Program-made: the position numbers and the translations under genes
Source of the DNA: Euphorbia lathyris
Lineage: Eukaryota > Streptophyta > Magnoliopsida > Malpighiales > Euphorbiaceae
Assembly: GCF_963576675.1 (NCBI RefSeq)
Contig: NC_088912.1
Span: 60,148,895-60,212,894, forward strand
Direction of reading: 5' to 3'
DNA: 64,000 nucleotides
In this document: piece after piece, positions 43,641 to 54,091 of the stretch
Position numbering within the stretch: position 1 is the first letter of the stretch
Layout: every line of letters starts with the position of its first letter
Notes under the pieces: generated by a model
What the model saw: only the letters and a program-made list of their open reading frames with translations
Told to the model about the DNA's origin: nothing
The model's database searches: none

Positions 43641-45492
43641 ACTCCACCCTCCTGTAAAAAATGAATCAATACCATCAAAAAATGAATCATACACCAGCAA
43701 ACAAAATCAAACAAAAAAGGGAAGCTTCTATTGTTCCAGCGAATACAGAAGCAAAAGCAAGCTTGATCTCTGTCTATGGCTACCTTTCACACAACAAAAA
43801 CTCTAAGAATCTGTCTAATTTTGGAACAGAGCACAAAAAATGAAAATGTTAACAGAGAAAACAGCAAAAATCAGAAAATGAATTAGGAAGAAACAAGTGA
43901 TAATAACCCGATAAAATAAACCAAGATCAGGCGAGCCAAACGGAAACAAGAGGAAGAAGCTTACCTCTGTCACGATTCAAACGACAGATAGAAGATGTGA
44001 AGCAGGATCCTCACCGTATAACTGGAGACGGCACCGCGACGAGGCGCAGATCGAAATGACGAACAGGAGCAGGCGGAGGTCGAGAAGATGCCATCGGCTG
44101 CCGCAAGGTCTGTCTTCAAATATCGAGAGGAAGAAAAGGAGAAAGAAACCAGAAGAAGAGAGGTGGCCGGGGCAAAGAATCGCCGGAAGCCATGGGAGCT
44201 CTGGTTTCGGTTTTGGAAGAGAAGAGTAAGAAGATAAACGAAGGTTGCTGCACAAATGAGGTAAAAGCCCTAAAAATCCAAATATATACCCTATTATTTT
44301 ACATTCCGAAATTACCCCTACAAATCCCACATTACTCCTTTCTCATTTTATTAATTTGAGAATTTGGCCCCATCATTCCAATTGCTAAGATCAGATCCCT
44401 GTATATTTTAATTTGACCCCTCCTAATTACATTTCGCCCTTCCCTGTTTATTTAGTTCATAAATTTGACTCCTTTCGTTTTATTTGCTTCGATTTGGCCC
44501 CCTCCAAATTACACCTTACCCCCTCACGTTTTGCTTGTTTGTAAATTCTACCTGTTATTATTTTAATTAGGTCCCTACTTGTTTAGACTAAGTTCAATTA
44601 AGTCCACCTGCATGTATCCTTTTTTAATTAAACTTTACTTTTCATAAACAAATTAGTAAGATACCAATTAAGTTAAGTTAATATGTATGTGTAGTCAACT
44701 ATGGCCTTAGTTATAATTAACTCAGAATTTGATTTCATCTTCATTAGATAGAGTGATTTATTTACTTCCATTGTTTACATTTTAATTTTCACCAACTCAA
44801 CTTTTTCTATCATTTAGCTCTAATTAATACAATTTATCTTATTACTTTGATTTAAGTTATATATTAAATAGTATGTCCATAATTATACGTAATTTAAAAT
44901 ATGATCACGTGTATGTAATATACGTGATTCAAAAAATAATAATCAATTCGAGGTGTTATCTCGAATCAATAAAATTAACCAAATTAATTCGAATCGATAT
45001 AAAAATGTCATTTGAATTTAATAATACATTTAAAGTATTCCTTATTAAAATTCATATTTTACTTATGGTATATGTGATATATTATGGTGAAATTAGATTT
45101 TTAATTCGCTAAATATGATTACGTGTATGTTATATACGTAATTTTAAATTAAGTCCAACCTAAACCCAATAACCTTAAAATACACGAGTGTCTCGTTTAT
45201 ATCAGCAATTCAAAGCATAACAAACAATTTAACACAAACATCACATCTTTTAGTACCAATATTTGGGCGGGGTAGGGTGATTAATCAAGTTTTTCTTCCC
45301 TACACGTAACCGACAAACGAACCTAAAAACTCGATTTCGCAGACCCCTTTATCCGTAGAAATTCAATCATTTCCGGTGTCCAATCACGCCTTAATTCTGA
45401 TTGGTGGTGACTGTAAAAAATGGTTTTAATTAGGAAAAACTATTAACCGATTTAGCTTCCGGCGTTCGTGCTTGAAAAATCCGGTAGCGACA

Positions 45493-45497
45493 GTATC
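45493..45497. repeat. Probable target-site duplication of insertion E, right
   Basis: GTATC, partner of 42381-42385. Confidence 0.7.
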
Positions 45498-47309
45498 CAA
45501 GCACGCAACCTTCTTAGAGAAAGAGTTTCTCGAAGACACAGAAAAAGGAAGCATGATTGAACTTGAAGAACAAGAAACACCAACTGAAACAACAGAAGCG
45601 GTTGAGGAACCCGATGCAGTCCCATTAGATGAGACTCAAGTGCCACCACTTCATAGATCACAAAGAGTTCGTGAACTCCCTATTAGATATGGTTTCTAGT
45701 GGGAGATGATGATGAGGTTCCCGTGTTAGATGACGAACCCGAAAACTACGAAGAGGCTCTTAACAGTCCATATTCTAAAGCATGGCTTGAAGCCATGGAT
45801 TCTGAGATGGACTCCATGTATACCAACCAAGTGTGGACTTTGGTTGATGCACCTGAAGGGATAAAACCCATTGGGTGCAGGTGGATCTTCAAAAAGAAGA
45901 CTGACATGGATGGAAAGGTTAGCACCTACAAAGCTAGGTTATTAGCGAAAGGATATCGTCAGAAGCAAGGAATTGATTATGACGAAACTTTCTCTCCCGT
46001 GGCTATGTCCAAATCAATCAGAATAATGCTTGCTATTGCCGCTCACTACGATTACGAGATTTGGCAAATGGATGTGAAAACAGCTTTCCTAAACGGAAAC
46101 CTGCTTGAGGATGTATATATGATGCAACCTGAAGGTTTCATATCAAAGGATGCAAACAAGGTTTGAAAACTTCAGAGATCCATTTATGGACTCAAGCAAG
46201 CATCAAGAAGCTGGAACAAGCGTTTTGACGAAACCATAAAACAATTTGGTTTCGAACAAAATTGCGAAGCAGCGTTCATTTACAAGAAAGCAAGTGGGAG
46301 CTCTGTAGTATTTCTGATATTATATGTGGACGATATATTATTAATGGGAAATGACATAGCTCTACTACAGTCGGTAAAAGTATGGTTATCTAGTAACTTC
46401 TCAATGAAAGACCTTGGTGAAGCAGCTTATATACTTGGTATAAAGATCTACAGAGATAGATCAAGAAGACTGCTTGGTCTTTCACAGGCTACATACATCG
46501 AAAAGGTGCTAAAGCGATTTAGCATTCTTGAATCGAAACGAGGTAACTTACCCATGATACATGGAGTAAAGTTAAATAATCATCAATGTCCTAAAACCGA
46601 TGATGATAAGAAGCGCATGGCTGTAGTCCCGTACGCCAGCGCAATCGGTTCGATTATGTATGCTATGCTATGCACTAGACCTGACGTAGCGTTCGCGTTA
46701 AGTATAACGAGTCGTTACCAAGGAAATCTGGGAGACGAGCACTGGATTTCCGTCAAAAACATTCTTAAGTACTTGAGAAGAACTAAAGATATGTTCCTAG
46801 TGTACGGAGAAGGGGATCTGAAAATAGAAGGATTTTCAGATGCAAGTCATCTCACAGATAAGAACGATTTTAAATCCCAATCAGGATACCTGTTTATCTT
46901 GAATGGGGGCGCGGTCAGCTGGAAGAGTTCCAAGCAAGGAAGCGGAGCTTTCTCTACGACCGAGTCAGAGTATATCGCTGCTGCGGAAGCAGCAAAGGAA
47001 ACGGTTTGGATTAGGAAGTTCATTACTGAACTTGGTGTGGTGCCTGACATTGTAAATCCCATTACACTGTACTGTGATAACAATGGAGCCATTGCGCAAG
47101 CAAAGGAACCACGGTCTCATAATGCATCCAAGCATTACCTAAAGCGATACCACATTGTAAGAGAAATTGTGGCAATAGGAGATGTGAGAATAGAAAGAGT
47201 ACCTACAGAGGACAACGTTGCAGATCCGTTGACAAAGCCCTTAACCCAGAAAGTACATGATCGTCATCTAACTTCCACTGGGATAAGTTATAGAAACAAT
47301 GGGCTTTAG

Positions 47310-47323
47310 TCCAAGTGGGAGTA
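47310..47323 (+). other. Polypurine tract of element D
   Basis: CCAAGTGGGAGTA directly before the 3' LTR. Confidence 0.8.
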
Positions 47324-48805
47324 TGTTGGGGTTTAGTGTCCTATAGACAATTGTTCTAGGGTACAAACTTAATGTAAATGAAGTGTTCTTTATATCATTT
47401 GTTTTAATGAGATATATGTTTTATAACTATATAAAGGCAATCCCTTTTAAGAACTAAATAAAGTCTAATAAAAGGAAATCCGTAAGTTTGTTTAAGGTGA
47501 TTATAAAGTGTCCATACAAGCATAAAGTGAGACGAAACTTTATAATAAACTAATAAACTTAAAACCACCCCAAGTCAAGTAATATGTTCAGGATTGACAT
47601 ATCACTGTTGAGACTTGCATGTAACAATGTCTTCTGTCCCGATAGAAAGCTGATCTCACAAGCTTCATATATACAGATATCTGGACAGTTACATGGATCC
47701 GATGAAAAGAAGTTCATTAGGATTGGGGACCCGACTTGAGATAACAGGATGGGTAGATTCATCCTTATCACCTGTTCATCTCATTGGTATTAATAGGTAT
47801 AAGTAATCCTCAGACTCAAAGGAATGTTAATTAGTAATTCTGGATTACGGAATGTGACGCTTTGATCTTGTTGTAACACGATCCTTAACAGAGATGACTC
47901 TGGGGTGTGAACAGCAGACGTTGGGTATCACAAGAAGTAATTGCGGGATAGTTATACATTGGATTGAGCATTTATCACTCCCGATAAATTGAAGATATGT
48001 CCATGGATCGCTTGTGGAAGACTTGACTCTAAATCCTTGCAAAGTGATAGCTTAAGATTGAAATGCAGATTTCTCTTAACCTATCTAATTGGAGTTGACT
48101 CGGCCTGTACAAGTAAAATGAACGTCTCGCTATATGTGACTTGACATTATCCATAGTCATAAGATTCAGTTCAAGGACGTAGTTGATAAAGGATCGAATT
48201 ATACTGTAACTAATACGGAAAGGTCAACGACAGAATCAACCTGTCTTCTTATAGCTCTGGGGGAATGATTACGGACTTGCTAATCACATTCTTCGTACAT
48301 CATTCCGTTATGCAAAGATTAAATATAATTCTTTAAAAATTAATTTAATAGTTGCATACGGCTAGAAGCAATAAGAACCTAATGTGTCACACATAAGACT
48401 TGGAACCCAAAAGAGAAACAGATGTTAATTAATTGATGGAATCCCAACTAAGCCCAATAGGGCCCAGTAACTGTAGGGGGCGAAATTTATGTATTAATAC
48501 ATAAATAATTAATTTGATTTTATCAATCCTAATTAGATTAGGATTATGAATTAAATTAATAAAAGGATAATTAAATTAGGAGTTTTAATTAGATTATATT
48601 ACTCCTATTATTATCCAATAAGGTTATTATTATTATCTTTATATTTAGATATATTAATAGATAATAATTAAGAATTCAATTCCGAATTAAATTCTTATTC
48701 AATAACCTAGTTCTATCTAACTAGGGATTAGATACAAGAGATTATAAATACCCCCTACATAGTGATTTTCGAAATCCCCAAGCAATCCAAGAGAGAGAAT
48801 TTCGA
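47324..48805 (+). repeat. 3' LTR of element D, 3' truncated
   Basis: TGTTGGGGTTTAGTGTCC to AGAGAGAATTTCGA. The last ~346 bp present in the 5' LTR (38106-38451) are missing. Confidence 0.92.
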
Positions 48806-49320
48806 ACAGGTTTTCACGTTTCAGCTATTTTATTTCCTCACTTTTGTTCCCGGAATTTTCAAATGAACGTCTTTTACAGGTTTTCATTCATTAGGAAGTC
48901 CATTATTGTTGCATAGGTTGTCCTTTGCGGCTTTTCAACCTATCAGGATTTTTTTTCCTTTTTTTGCATTTTTTATGAGAAGGGTTTCTTGGCTTCACTG
49001 AGGGTGATCGTCTTCCTAAACTTGTGGTCGTCATTGTCTTCACTTAACTGCAGTCTTGATCTTGGCTTGAAATTTCCATATTGGATATGAACTTCTGAGA
49101 GCATGATTGATTGAGGGTGATCGTCTTCCTAAACTTGTGGCCGTCTTTGTCTTCACTTAACTACACTCTTGAACTTGGCTTGAAATTTCCATGTTGGATA
49201 TGAACTTCTGAGAGCATGATTGATAGACTCCATATTTTCTTCCTTGACTAAAGTGAGCTTTTCTTGAAGGCTTGATTAGCCACTTGTGTAGCACTATTGA
49301 TTGTTTTTTTTTCACTTTGA
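48806..49320. other. Unassigned sequence with a 113-bp tandem duplication
   Basis: No gene seen. GAGGGTGATCGTCTTCC starts at 49000 and again at 49113, and the two 113-bp units (49000-49112, 49113-49225) differ at only a few bases. Confidence 0.7.
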
Positions 49321-49857
49321 AGCCAAAAGAGAAATATTTATCTCATTGGTTGGTGTAGGCCTAGAGAAGGGGAGGTTAAATTAAACACGGATGGTTCTTG
49401 CCTTATCTCCGGTAAAATCTCGGCAGGAGGGGTTCTAAGGGATGATGGAGGTGCTTGGCTTTCTGGGTTTGTTCACAACTTAGGCATGGGGTCTTCCTTT
49501 GCAGCTGAGCTTTGGGGGATTTTTTCTGGCCTAAGGTTGGCTAGGAGTCTGGGGTTGAGAAATCTGCGGGTTGAATCGGATAACTTTGAGGCCATCAAAT
49601 TAATTTCCGATAAGAATGCTATTTGTCTAAATAGCAGTAATTTAATCAAAGGCATTAGAAGGCTTTGCTCTTCCTTTGACATCATCAGCTTCAGCCATGT
49701 CTTCAGAGAACAAAATAGGGTTGCGGATCGTCTGGCTGCTGATGGGCATGAGCGGATGTTGGGCGTCACTACCTTATCTTCTCCTCCTGATTTCTTGTCT
49801 TCTCTTCTTTTGGAAGATGCTATTGGGGTTAGCTTTCCTAGGCTAATCCCAGGTTAG
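49321..49857 (+). pseudogene. RNase H domain, LINE/RVT_3 type
   Basis: Open frame of about 178 codons without an upstream Met; the first ATG is at 49486, inside the domain. All four acidic positions are visible: Asp in LNTDGS (49390), Glu in AAELWG (49507), Asp in VESDN (49579) and Asp in RVADRLA (49726), with HVFREQN before the last. In plants this form is found at the C-terminus of LINE reverse transcriptases and in stand-alone RNase H-like proteins. No RT domain is seen upstream, so it is probably the 3' remnant of a LINE. A T-rich stretch and an A8 run follow. Confidence 0.75.
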
Positions 49858-50142
49858 TCCTTGGTTTTTTGTTTTTTTCTTTCCTGTTCTACCAAAAAAA
49901 AGTGGATTGTGTTGGCTTTTAATCTCATTCGAATTCAGCGGGATCTTTTTCCAATATGGCTTTGGATGGCTTCATCTTCATTTCTTGTTGCTAGACTTTG
50001 CCCCTGAATTTTTTGGCACCTTCTTTATAGTGTTGGATTATCACATCATGGATTTGGACCCTGTTGTTACTCATAGAATAGGGTCAATTATCATCTATGG
50101 GTCGGTTGACCCTTTATGCTTCAATATGAATGGGGTACCCAT
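49858..50142. other. Flank between RNase H remnant and solo LTR J
   Basis: AT-rich, no gene recognised. It may be LINE 3' untranslated sequence. The last five bases (CCCAT) are the J target duplication. Confidence 0.45.
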
Positions 50143-51498
50143 TGTTGAAACACTTTTCCACATGATTTTGATTTGACAAAATTATTCCCATGATTAAAAA
50201 CAATTAAATTTAAGTGCTTTGATTTAATTGTACTAATGAGTTTGTTCAATGTTGACTAAGTTGACTAATGAGAACAGGAACTAAAAACTTATAAAAGAAA
50301 GACAGAACAAAGTCAGCATAAGCAAGACACACAGTAGAAGCTGAGTAGAATGCAACTCAGCTTTACGAAAGGAATGTCTTCTTCAGAAAAGCTTGAAGGT
50401 GAAGCCGCTGAGTCAAGCTGAGTGATAACCAAGTCAGTGTCAATGATCCGTCAACTTGGCAGACAAGGTCTGACACAAATCAGAAGTCTTGGAAATCCGT
50501 TTTAAGGACCTTTTCGAGATGCATGGACCATCTGACTTTTGGCAAGAATACAAACCTGGCACAAGAAGACAAACATGGCGCAAGAAGACGAAACTGGCAG
50601 ACCTGGCTCCTGGTGAAAGCTGACCATGTGATGACGAAGAAGATCGTTCTTCCCACAATGGCTATGTCGGAATTCAAATCATTGGCACCCAAAGATTCCT
50701 ATAAATAGGCCAAATCATCACTTGGATCAAAAACAGATATATACAAGAGAAATACAGACAAGCGAAATCTTCACTAAGTGATAATCCAAAATAGAAGCTG
50801 TCTGAAAAGAAAAAGCAAGTTCTTACACCCAATTCCAATCATTGTATAAAAGTCTAGATTGATTCTGTCATCTAAAGTGTTCTTTGTTGTATTAAGAACA
50901 ATTTCTTATCATTTGTAAAAGGTTAGAAGAGTGAAGCTGAGTACTCGGTTATAGTACTCAGTGGTAGAGAAAATCTGAATACTCGGTTATAGTGTTCAGT
51001 GGTAGATAGGATTGAGTAGACGAATAGAGGACGGTACTCTTGCATACTCAGTTGCTATTGTAAAAAGTTTGTGCTCTACCTTTAAAGAGCTCAGTAGAGG
51101 ATTGAAAAAGCTCGGAGGGATTCCGGGGACTGGACATAGGCGGAGAGGCCGAACCAGGATAAGTTTGCTGAGTAAACTCTAACCCTTTCTCTTGATATAT
51201 ATATATATGTGTTGCTTGCTTAAAATTACTCAGTAAATAATCTGCACAAGCTGAAGCTGAGTAATCTGAGTGCTGAGTTGGAAACTGGCTTAAGTGTTAT
51301 TTCCCAACTCACAACTGAAACAGCTCTAGTCAGCATCTGATTAAAGCTGTCTCACATCACACTCAGCCTTGCTGAACTAAAACTAAGTTAAACTATCAAA
51401 CATCCAATTAAGTCAGCATTATTAAGCGAAAAAGTTATATTAGTTCCTAACCCCCCCCCCCCTTGGAACTAATCCTATTACGTTACACGGGACCAACA
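50143..51498 (+). repeat. Solo LTR J (copia, possibly SIRE/Maximus-like), 1356 bp
   Basis: TGTTGAAACAC...GGGACCAACA with perfect CCCAT duplications at 50138-50142 and 51499-51503. TATAAATAGG at 50700-50709. A duplicated stretch (50941-50969 and 50979-51007, TACTCGGTTATAGT...CAGTGGTAGA) lies in the transcribed part. A run of 12 C at 51451-51462 sits between TTAGTTCC and GGAACTAA arms. Confidence 0.92.
50700..50709 (+). promoter_or_regulatory. TATA box of solo LTR J
   Basis: TATAAATAGG about 560 bp into the LTR. Confidence 0.65.
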
Positions 51499-51503
51499 CC
51501 CAT

Positions 51504-52096
51504 GTGATAGTGTCCCTCGTGGAATTGAGGTGACCTTCTCACAGAAATCTTAGTGCTTGAGACCAGTATGATTTCGGCTTAATACTTGCCTCTTTGAGCT
51601 TTGTCAATTGTTGGTTGACCTTCTTTGTGTGCAAGTAGGTTAGAACTCTTCGCTTGATGAATTTATGTATGGCTTATCATTGTAAGGCCAAGGAAACCCT
51701 TCTCATGATTTATTTTATTTATCCACTCCATTAATTTTCTCTCTTCAGTGGTTAAGTTCTGAGCAACAAGTATATTTTTAGGACTTTCTTCCGTGATAGA
51801 AGTGTTTCAAATGAGCGAATGGCAAATGATGATATGTGGTGCATATGAGAATGTACAAAACTATCAATATCGCAAAAAATGTAATTTTATTGAAATCAAA
51901 AGATTAATTCATGATGTCTTATTGAACAAAAACAAAGATAAAAGATAAAGACTAAAAATGCAATCCTTCATTCTCATATTGCTTTAAAGAGCTTTAGGTG
52001 CCTCTGCTTCATTAGTGTCCTCAATCTCGAGAACTTCTTCTTCAACTCCATTTGATTCGTTCTCGAGTTCCTCTGTTCAAGGCATTGTTGAAGGAT
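51504..52096. other. Unassigned sequence between J and the gag fragment
   Basis: No credible ORF and no repeat recognised. Possibly untranslated or decayed coding sequence of the gypsy element that holds the gag fragment. Confidence 0.35.
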
Positions 52097-52843
52097 TCAC
52101 CTGTGGGATGAATTTGGATCACTTAACTTTCTTGCATCAATAAGATCTTCAATTTCATGCTTCAAACTAGTATAATAATTTGTCTCATGACCATGCTTTT
52201 GGTGGAAATTGCAGTATCCATTACGTTCAGCTCGGGCAGAGGCTAAGTTATCACTAGCTGGCAAAGGATGGAGCAAATTATGCATTTGTAGCCTCTTAAA
52301 CACTTCTGACAAGGGTTGAGTAAAAGTGGAGAATTTCCTTTTAATCTTAACATGTTGAGTGTGTGACGAAGGGTGAACAACTCTGTTAAACTTACTGCCC
52401 CAATTGGGTGGAACTTGTTGTTGTTGTGGATTAGGTAAATGCGAGGCAGGTCTTTGTAGAGTGGATGTTGGCGGAGCAAACAGTGATATCAAATGGAAAA
52501 TAGGCTCCACAATAGCAGCTTTGGGAGTATCAATGATCAATGACTCATTCAGGATCTCTCGGATCAACTTCTTCACCCCGTTCTTGAATGCAATGGAAGA
52601 AAGAATATCAGGGAGGACTTGCTTAATTGCTTCTTTGAGTTCAAAATCTCTAACCATCCCTTTGGAGCTTTGAATTCCCTTCCTTAATTCTCTAACTCGG
52701 CCAACTGCTTCATCAGTCACATCATTCTCAAAAGCCTCTTTAATGTTAAGAGCATGCTTGAGCTCATCAGACAGGAGACACTTCGCTAAGATTTCTTGCA
52801 CTTCGCTCTTATGATTATGGTCTAAACCATTAGATTGGGCCAT
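52097..52843 (-). pseudogene. gag fragment of a Ty3/gypsy element, 248 codons
   Basis: Starts MAQSNGLDHNHKSEVQEI. The C-terminal part, YCNFHQKHGHETNYYTSLKH followed by EIEDLI, is the signature found after the retrotrans_gag domain of many plant gypsy gag-protease proteins (CxFHxxxGHxTxxCxxLKxxIExLI), with one Cys replaced by Tyr. No retrotrans_gag core and no protease follows, so it is an internally deleted or truncated gag despite the open frame. The N-terminal half is duplicated at 53549-53833. Confidence 0.65.
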
Positions 52844-53512
52844 GACTGTGATCTAGACAAGGAAAAGGTAAAGATGCATGAGTGAGACATTCTAAACATT
52901 GTGAATTTGGATGATTCAATGCATGTACAAGCTGAATGCCAGAGCTACCTATATCTGCGTTCTACAAATGGATGTATGATTTATGCATGATTTGTGGTGT
53001 GTGATTTTTTTTTTCTTTTTACAAAAAAGAAAGAAAAACAAAACCAACAAACGGTTAGTCATAACACATATAGCACATGTCATAACATTATTCCTTCCCA
53101 CCTTATTCCTCCCATACACGAATTAGTTTAGGTCCTTTCCTAGGATTTTTGGCTTTAGTTCATTTTGCATCAATGGGGGATGCACGAAACCGATGACATG
53201 CATAACTCTCAAAGCGATGTAAATTAATCATTATACAAGGTTGGCCTTTAGTTCGCCTTTAAGATAAACTGTATCAATCTTTTTAGGTCATGTGGGACCA
53301 TAGGATACTACATGGGCTATCTTAACAGTTAGGGTCTTGTTTAGGACAAACTATACAAATCTAGTCTGTAGAATTCACCTGTTTCATCATTTGGAGTTTT
53401 AAGCCTCCTCAGGGTGATTTCCAAAACTTGGATATAACAAAGGTCATCCTAGACAAGTCGATGTCTTTTAAAAATAGGTTATGTCAGCTTTATTTCGAAA
53501 GTACCCTTAGGT
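52523..53512. repeat. Tandem duplication, copy 1 (~990 bp)
   Basis: GGGAGTATCAATGATC starts at 52523 and again at 53513. Copy 1 includes the N-terminal part of the gag fragment and about 670 bp of non-coding flank. The two copies differ by few bases. Confidence 0.92.
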
Positions 53513-53548
53513 GGGAGTATCAATGATCAATGACTCATTCAGGATCTC

Positions 53549-53833
53549 TCAGATCAACTTCTTCACCCAATTCTTGAATGCAATGGAAGAAAGAATATCA
53601 GGGAGGACTTGCTTAATTGCTTCTTTGAGTTCAAGATCTCTAACCATCCCTTTGGAGCTTTGAATTCCCTTCCTTAATTCTTTAACTCGACCAACTGCTT
53701 CATCAGTCACATCATTCTCAAAAGCCTCTTTGATGTTAAGAGCATGCTTGAGCTCATCAGATAGGAGACACTTCGCTAAGATCTCTTGCACTTCGCTCTT
53801 ATTATTATGGTCTAAACCATTAGATTGGGCCAT
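53549..53833 (-). pseudogene. Second, truncated copy of the gag fragment N-terminus
   Basis: The first ~90 codons match 52843 downward with few changes (for example NNKS for NHKS), then run into the duplication junction. Confidence 0.8.
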
Positions 53834-54086
53834 GACTGTGATCTAGACAAGGAAAAGGTAAAGATGCATGAGTGAGACATTCTAGACATTGTGAATTTGG
53901 ATGATTCAATGCATGTACAAGCTGAATGCCAGAGCTACCTATATCTGCGTTCTACAAATGGATGTATGATTTATTCATGATTTGTGGTGTGTGATTTTTT
54001 TTTTATTTTTACAAAAAAGAAATAAAAACAAAACAAAACCAACAAACGGTTAGTCATAACACACATAGCACATGTCATAACATTAT

Positions 54087-54091
54087 TCCTT
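54087..54091. repeat. Target-site duplication of element L, left
   Basis: TCCTT, repeated at 63509-63513. Confidence 0.93.

Larger units (their letters stand above)
42386..45492. mobile_element. Insertion E: probable solo LTR of a large gypsy element (Tekay/Del-like), 3107 bp
   Basis: Starts TGTAGATACCC and ends GGTAGCGACA, inserted cleanly in D pol. It contains no polyprotein. The last 200 bp (TCCAATCACGCC near 45380, GATTGGTGGTGACTG near 45399) resemble the 3' ends of Tekay/Del LTRs, which are often 2.5-4.5 kb. TATAAATAG at 43040 is followed by a pyrimidine-rich stretch (43060-43640) with repeats of CAGGTTCTGGTTTTG. Solo LTR is the simplest reading; another non-coding LTR-derived element is possible. 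The plus orientation is inferred from the TATA box and ends. Confidence 0.65.
40293..47309 (+). pseudogene. gag-pol polyprotein of element D, split by insertion E
   Basis: The frame is open from ATG 40293 to the insertion at 42385: gag, a CHFCGKDGHWRRNC knuckle (41028-41069), protease DTGCGSH (41175-41195), integrase zinc region from 41574, and catalytic Asp (41757), Asp (41946) and Glu (42054), 36 residues between the last two. Coding resumes at about 45493. A 1-base deletion in a T run near 45695 shifts the frame, and TGA at 46164-46166 interrupts RT. The rest is open: YVDD at 46323-46334, then RNase H (SDASHLTDKNDF, TTESEYIAA, CDNNGAIAQA) to 47309. Apart from these three lesions it is better preserved than element C. 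Confidence 0.93.
34579..48805 (+). mobile_element. Element D: Ty1/copia element (C family), with a patched 5' LTR and an insertion
   Basis: LTR start at 34579, about 200 bp of D-type LTR, then a foreign patch (34780-36832), then the rest of the 5' LTR (36833-38451). The initiator-Met primer site, a leader of 1.83 kb, gag-pol (40293-47309, split by E), purine tract and a 3' LTR (47324-48805, lacking its last ~346 bp) follow. The right target duplication is lost with the LTR end. Confidence 0.88.
53513..54091. repeat. Tandem duplication, copy 2, left part
   Basis: Same sequence as 52523-53100, cut by element L. It continues at 63514-63924. The copy 2 gag piece (53549-53833 minus) ends where the duplication begins. 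Confidence 0.92.
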
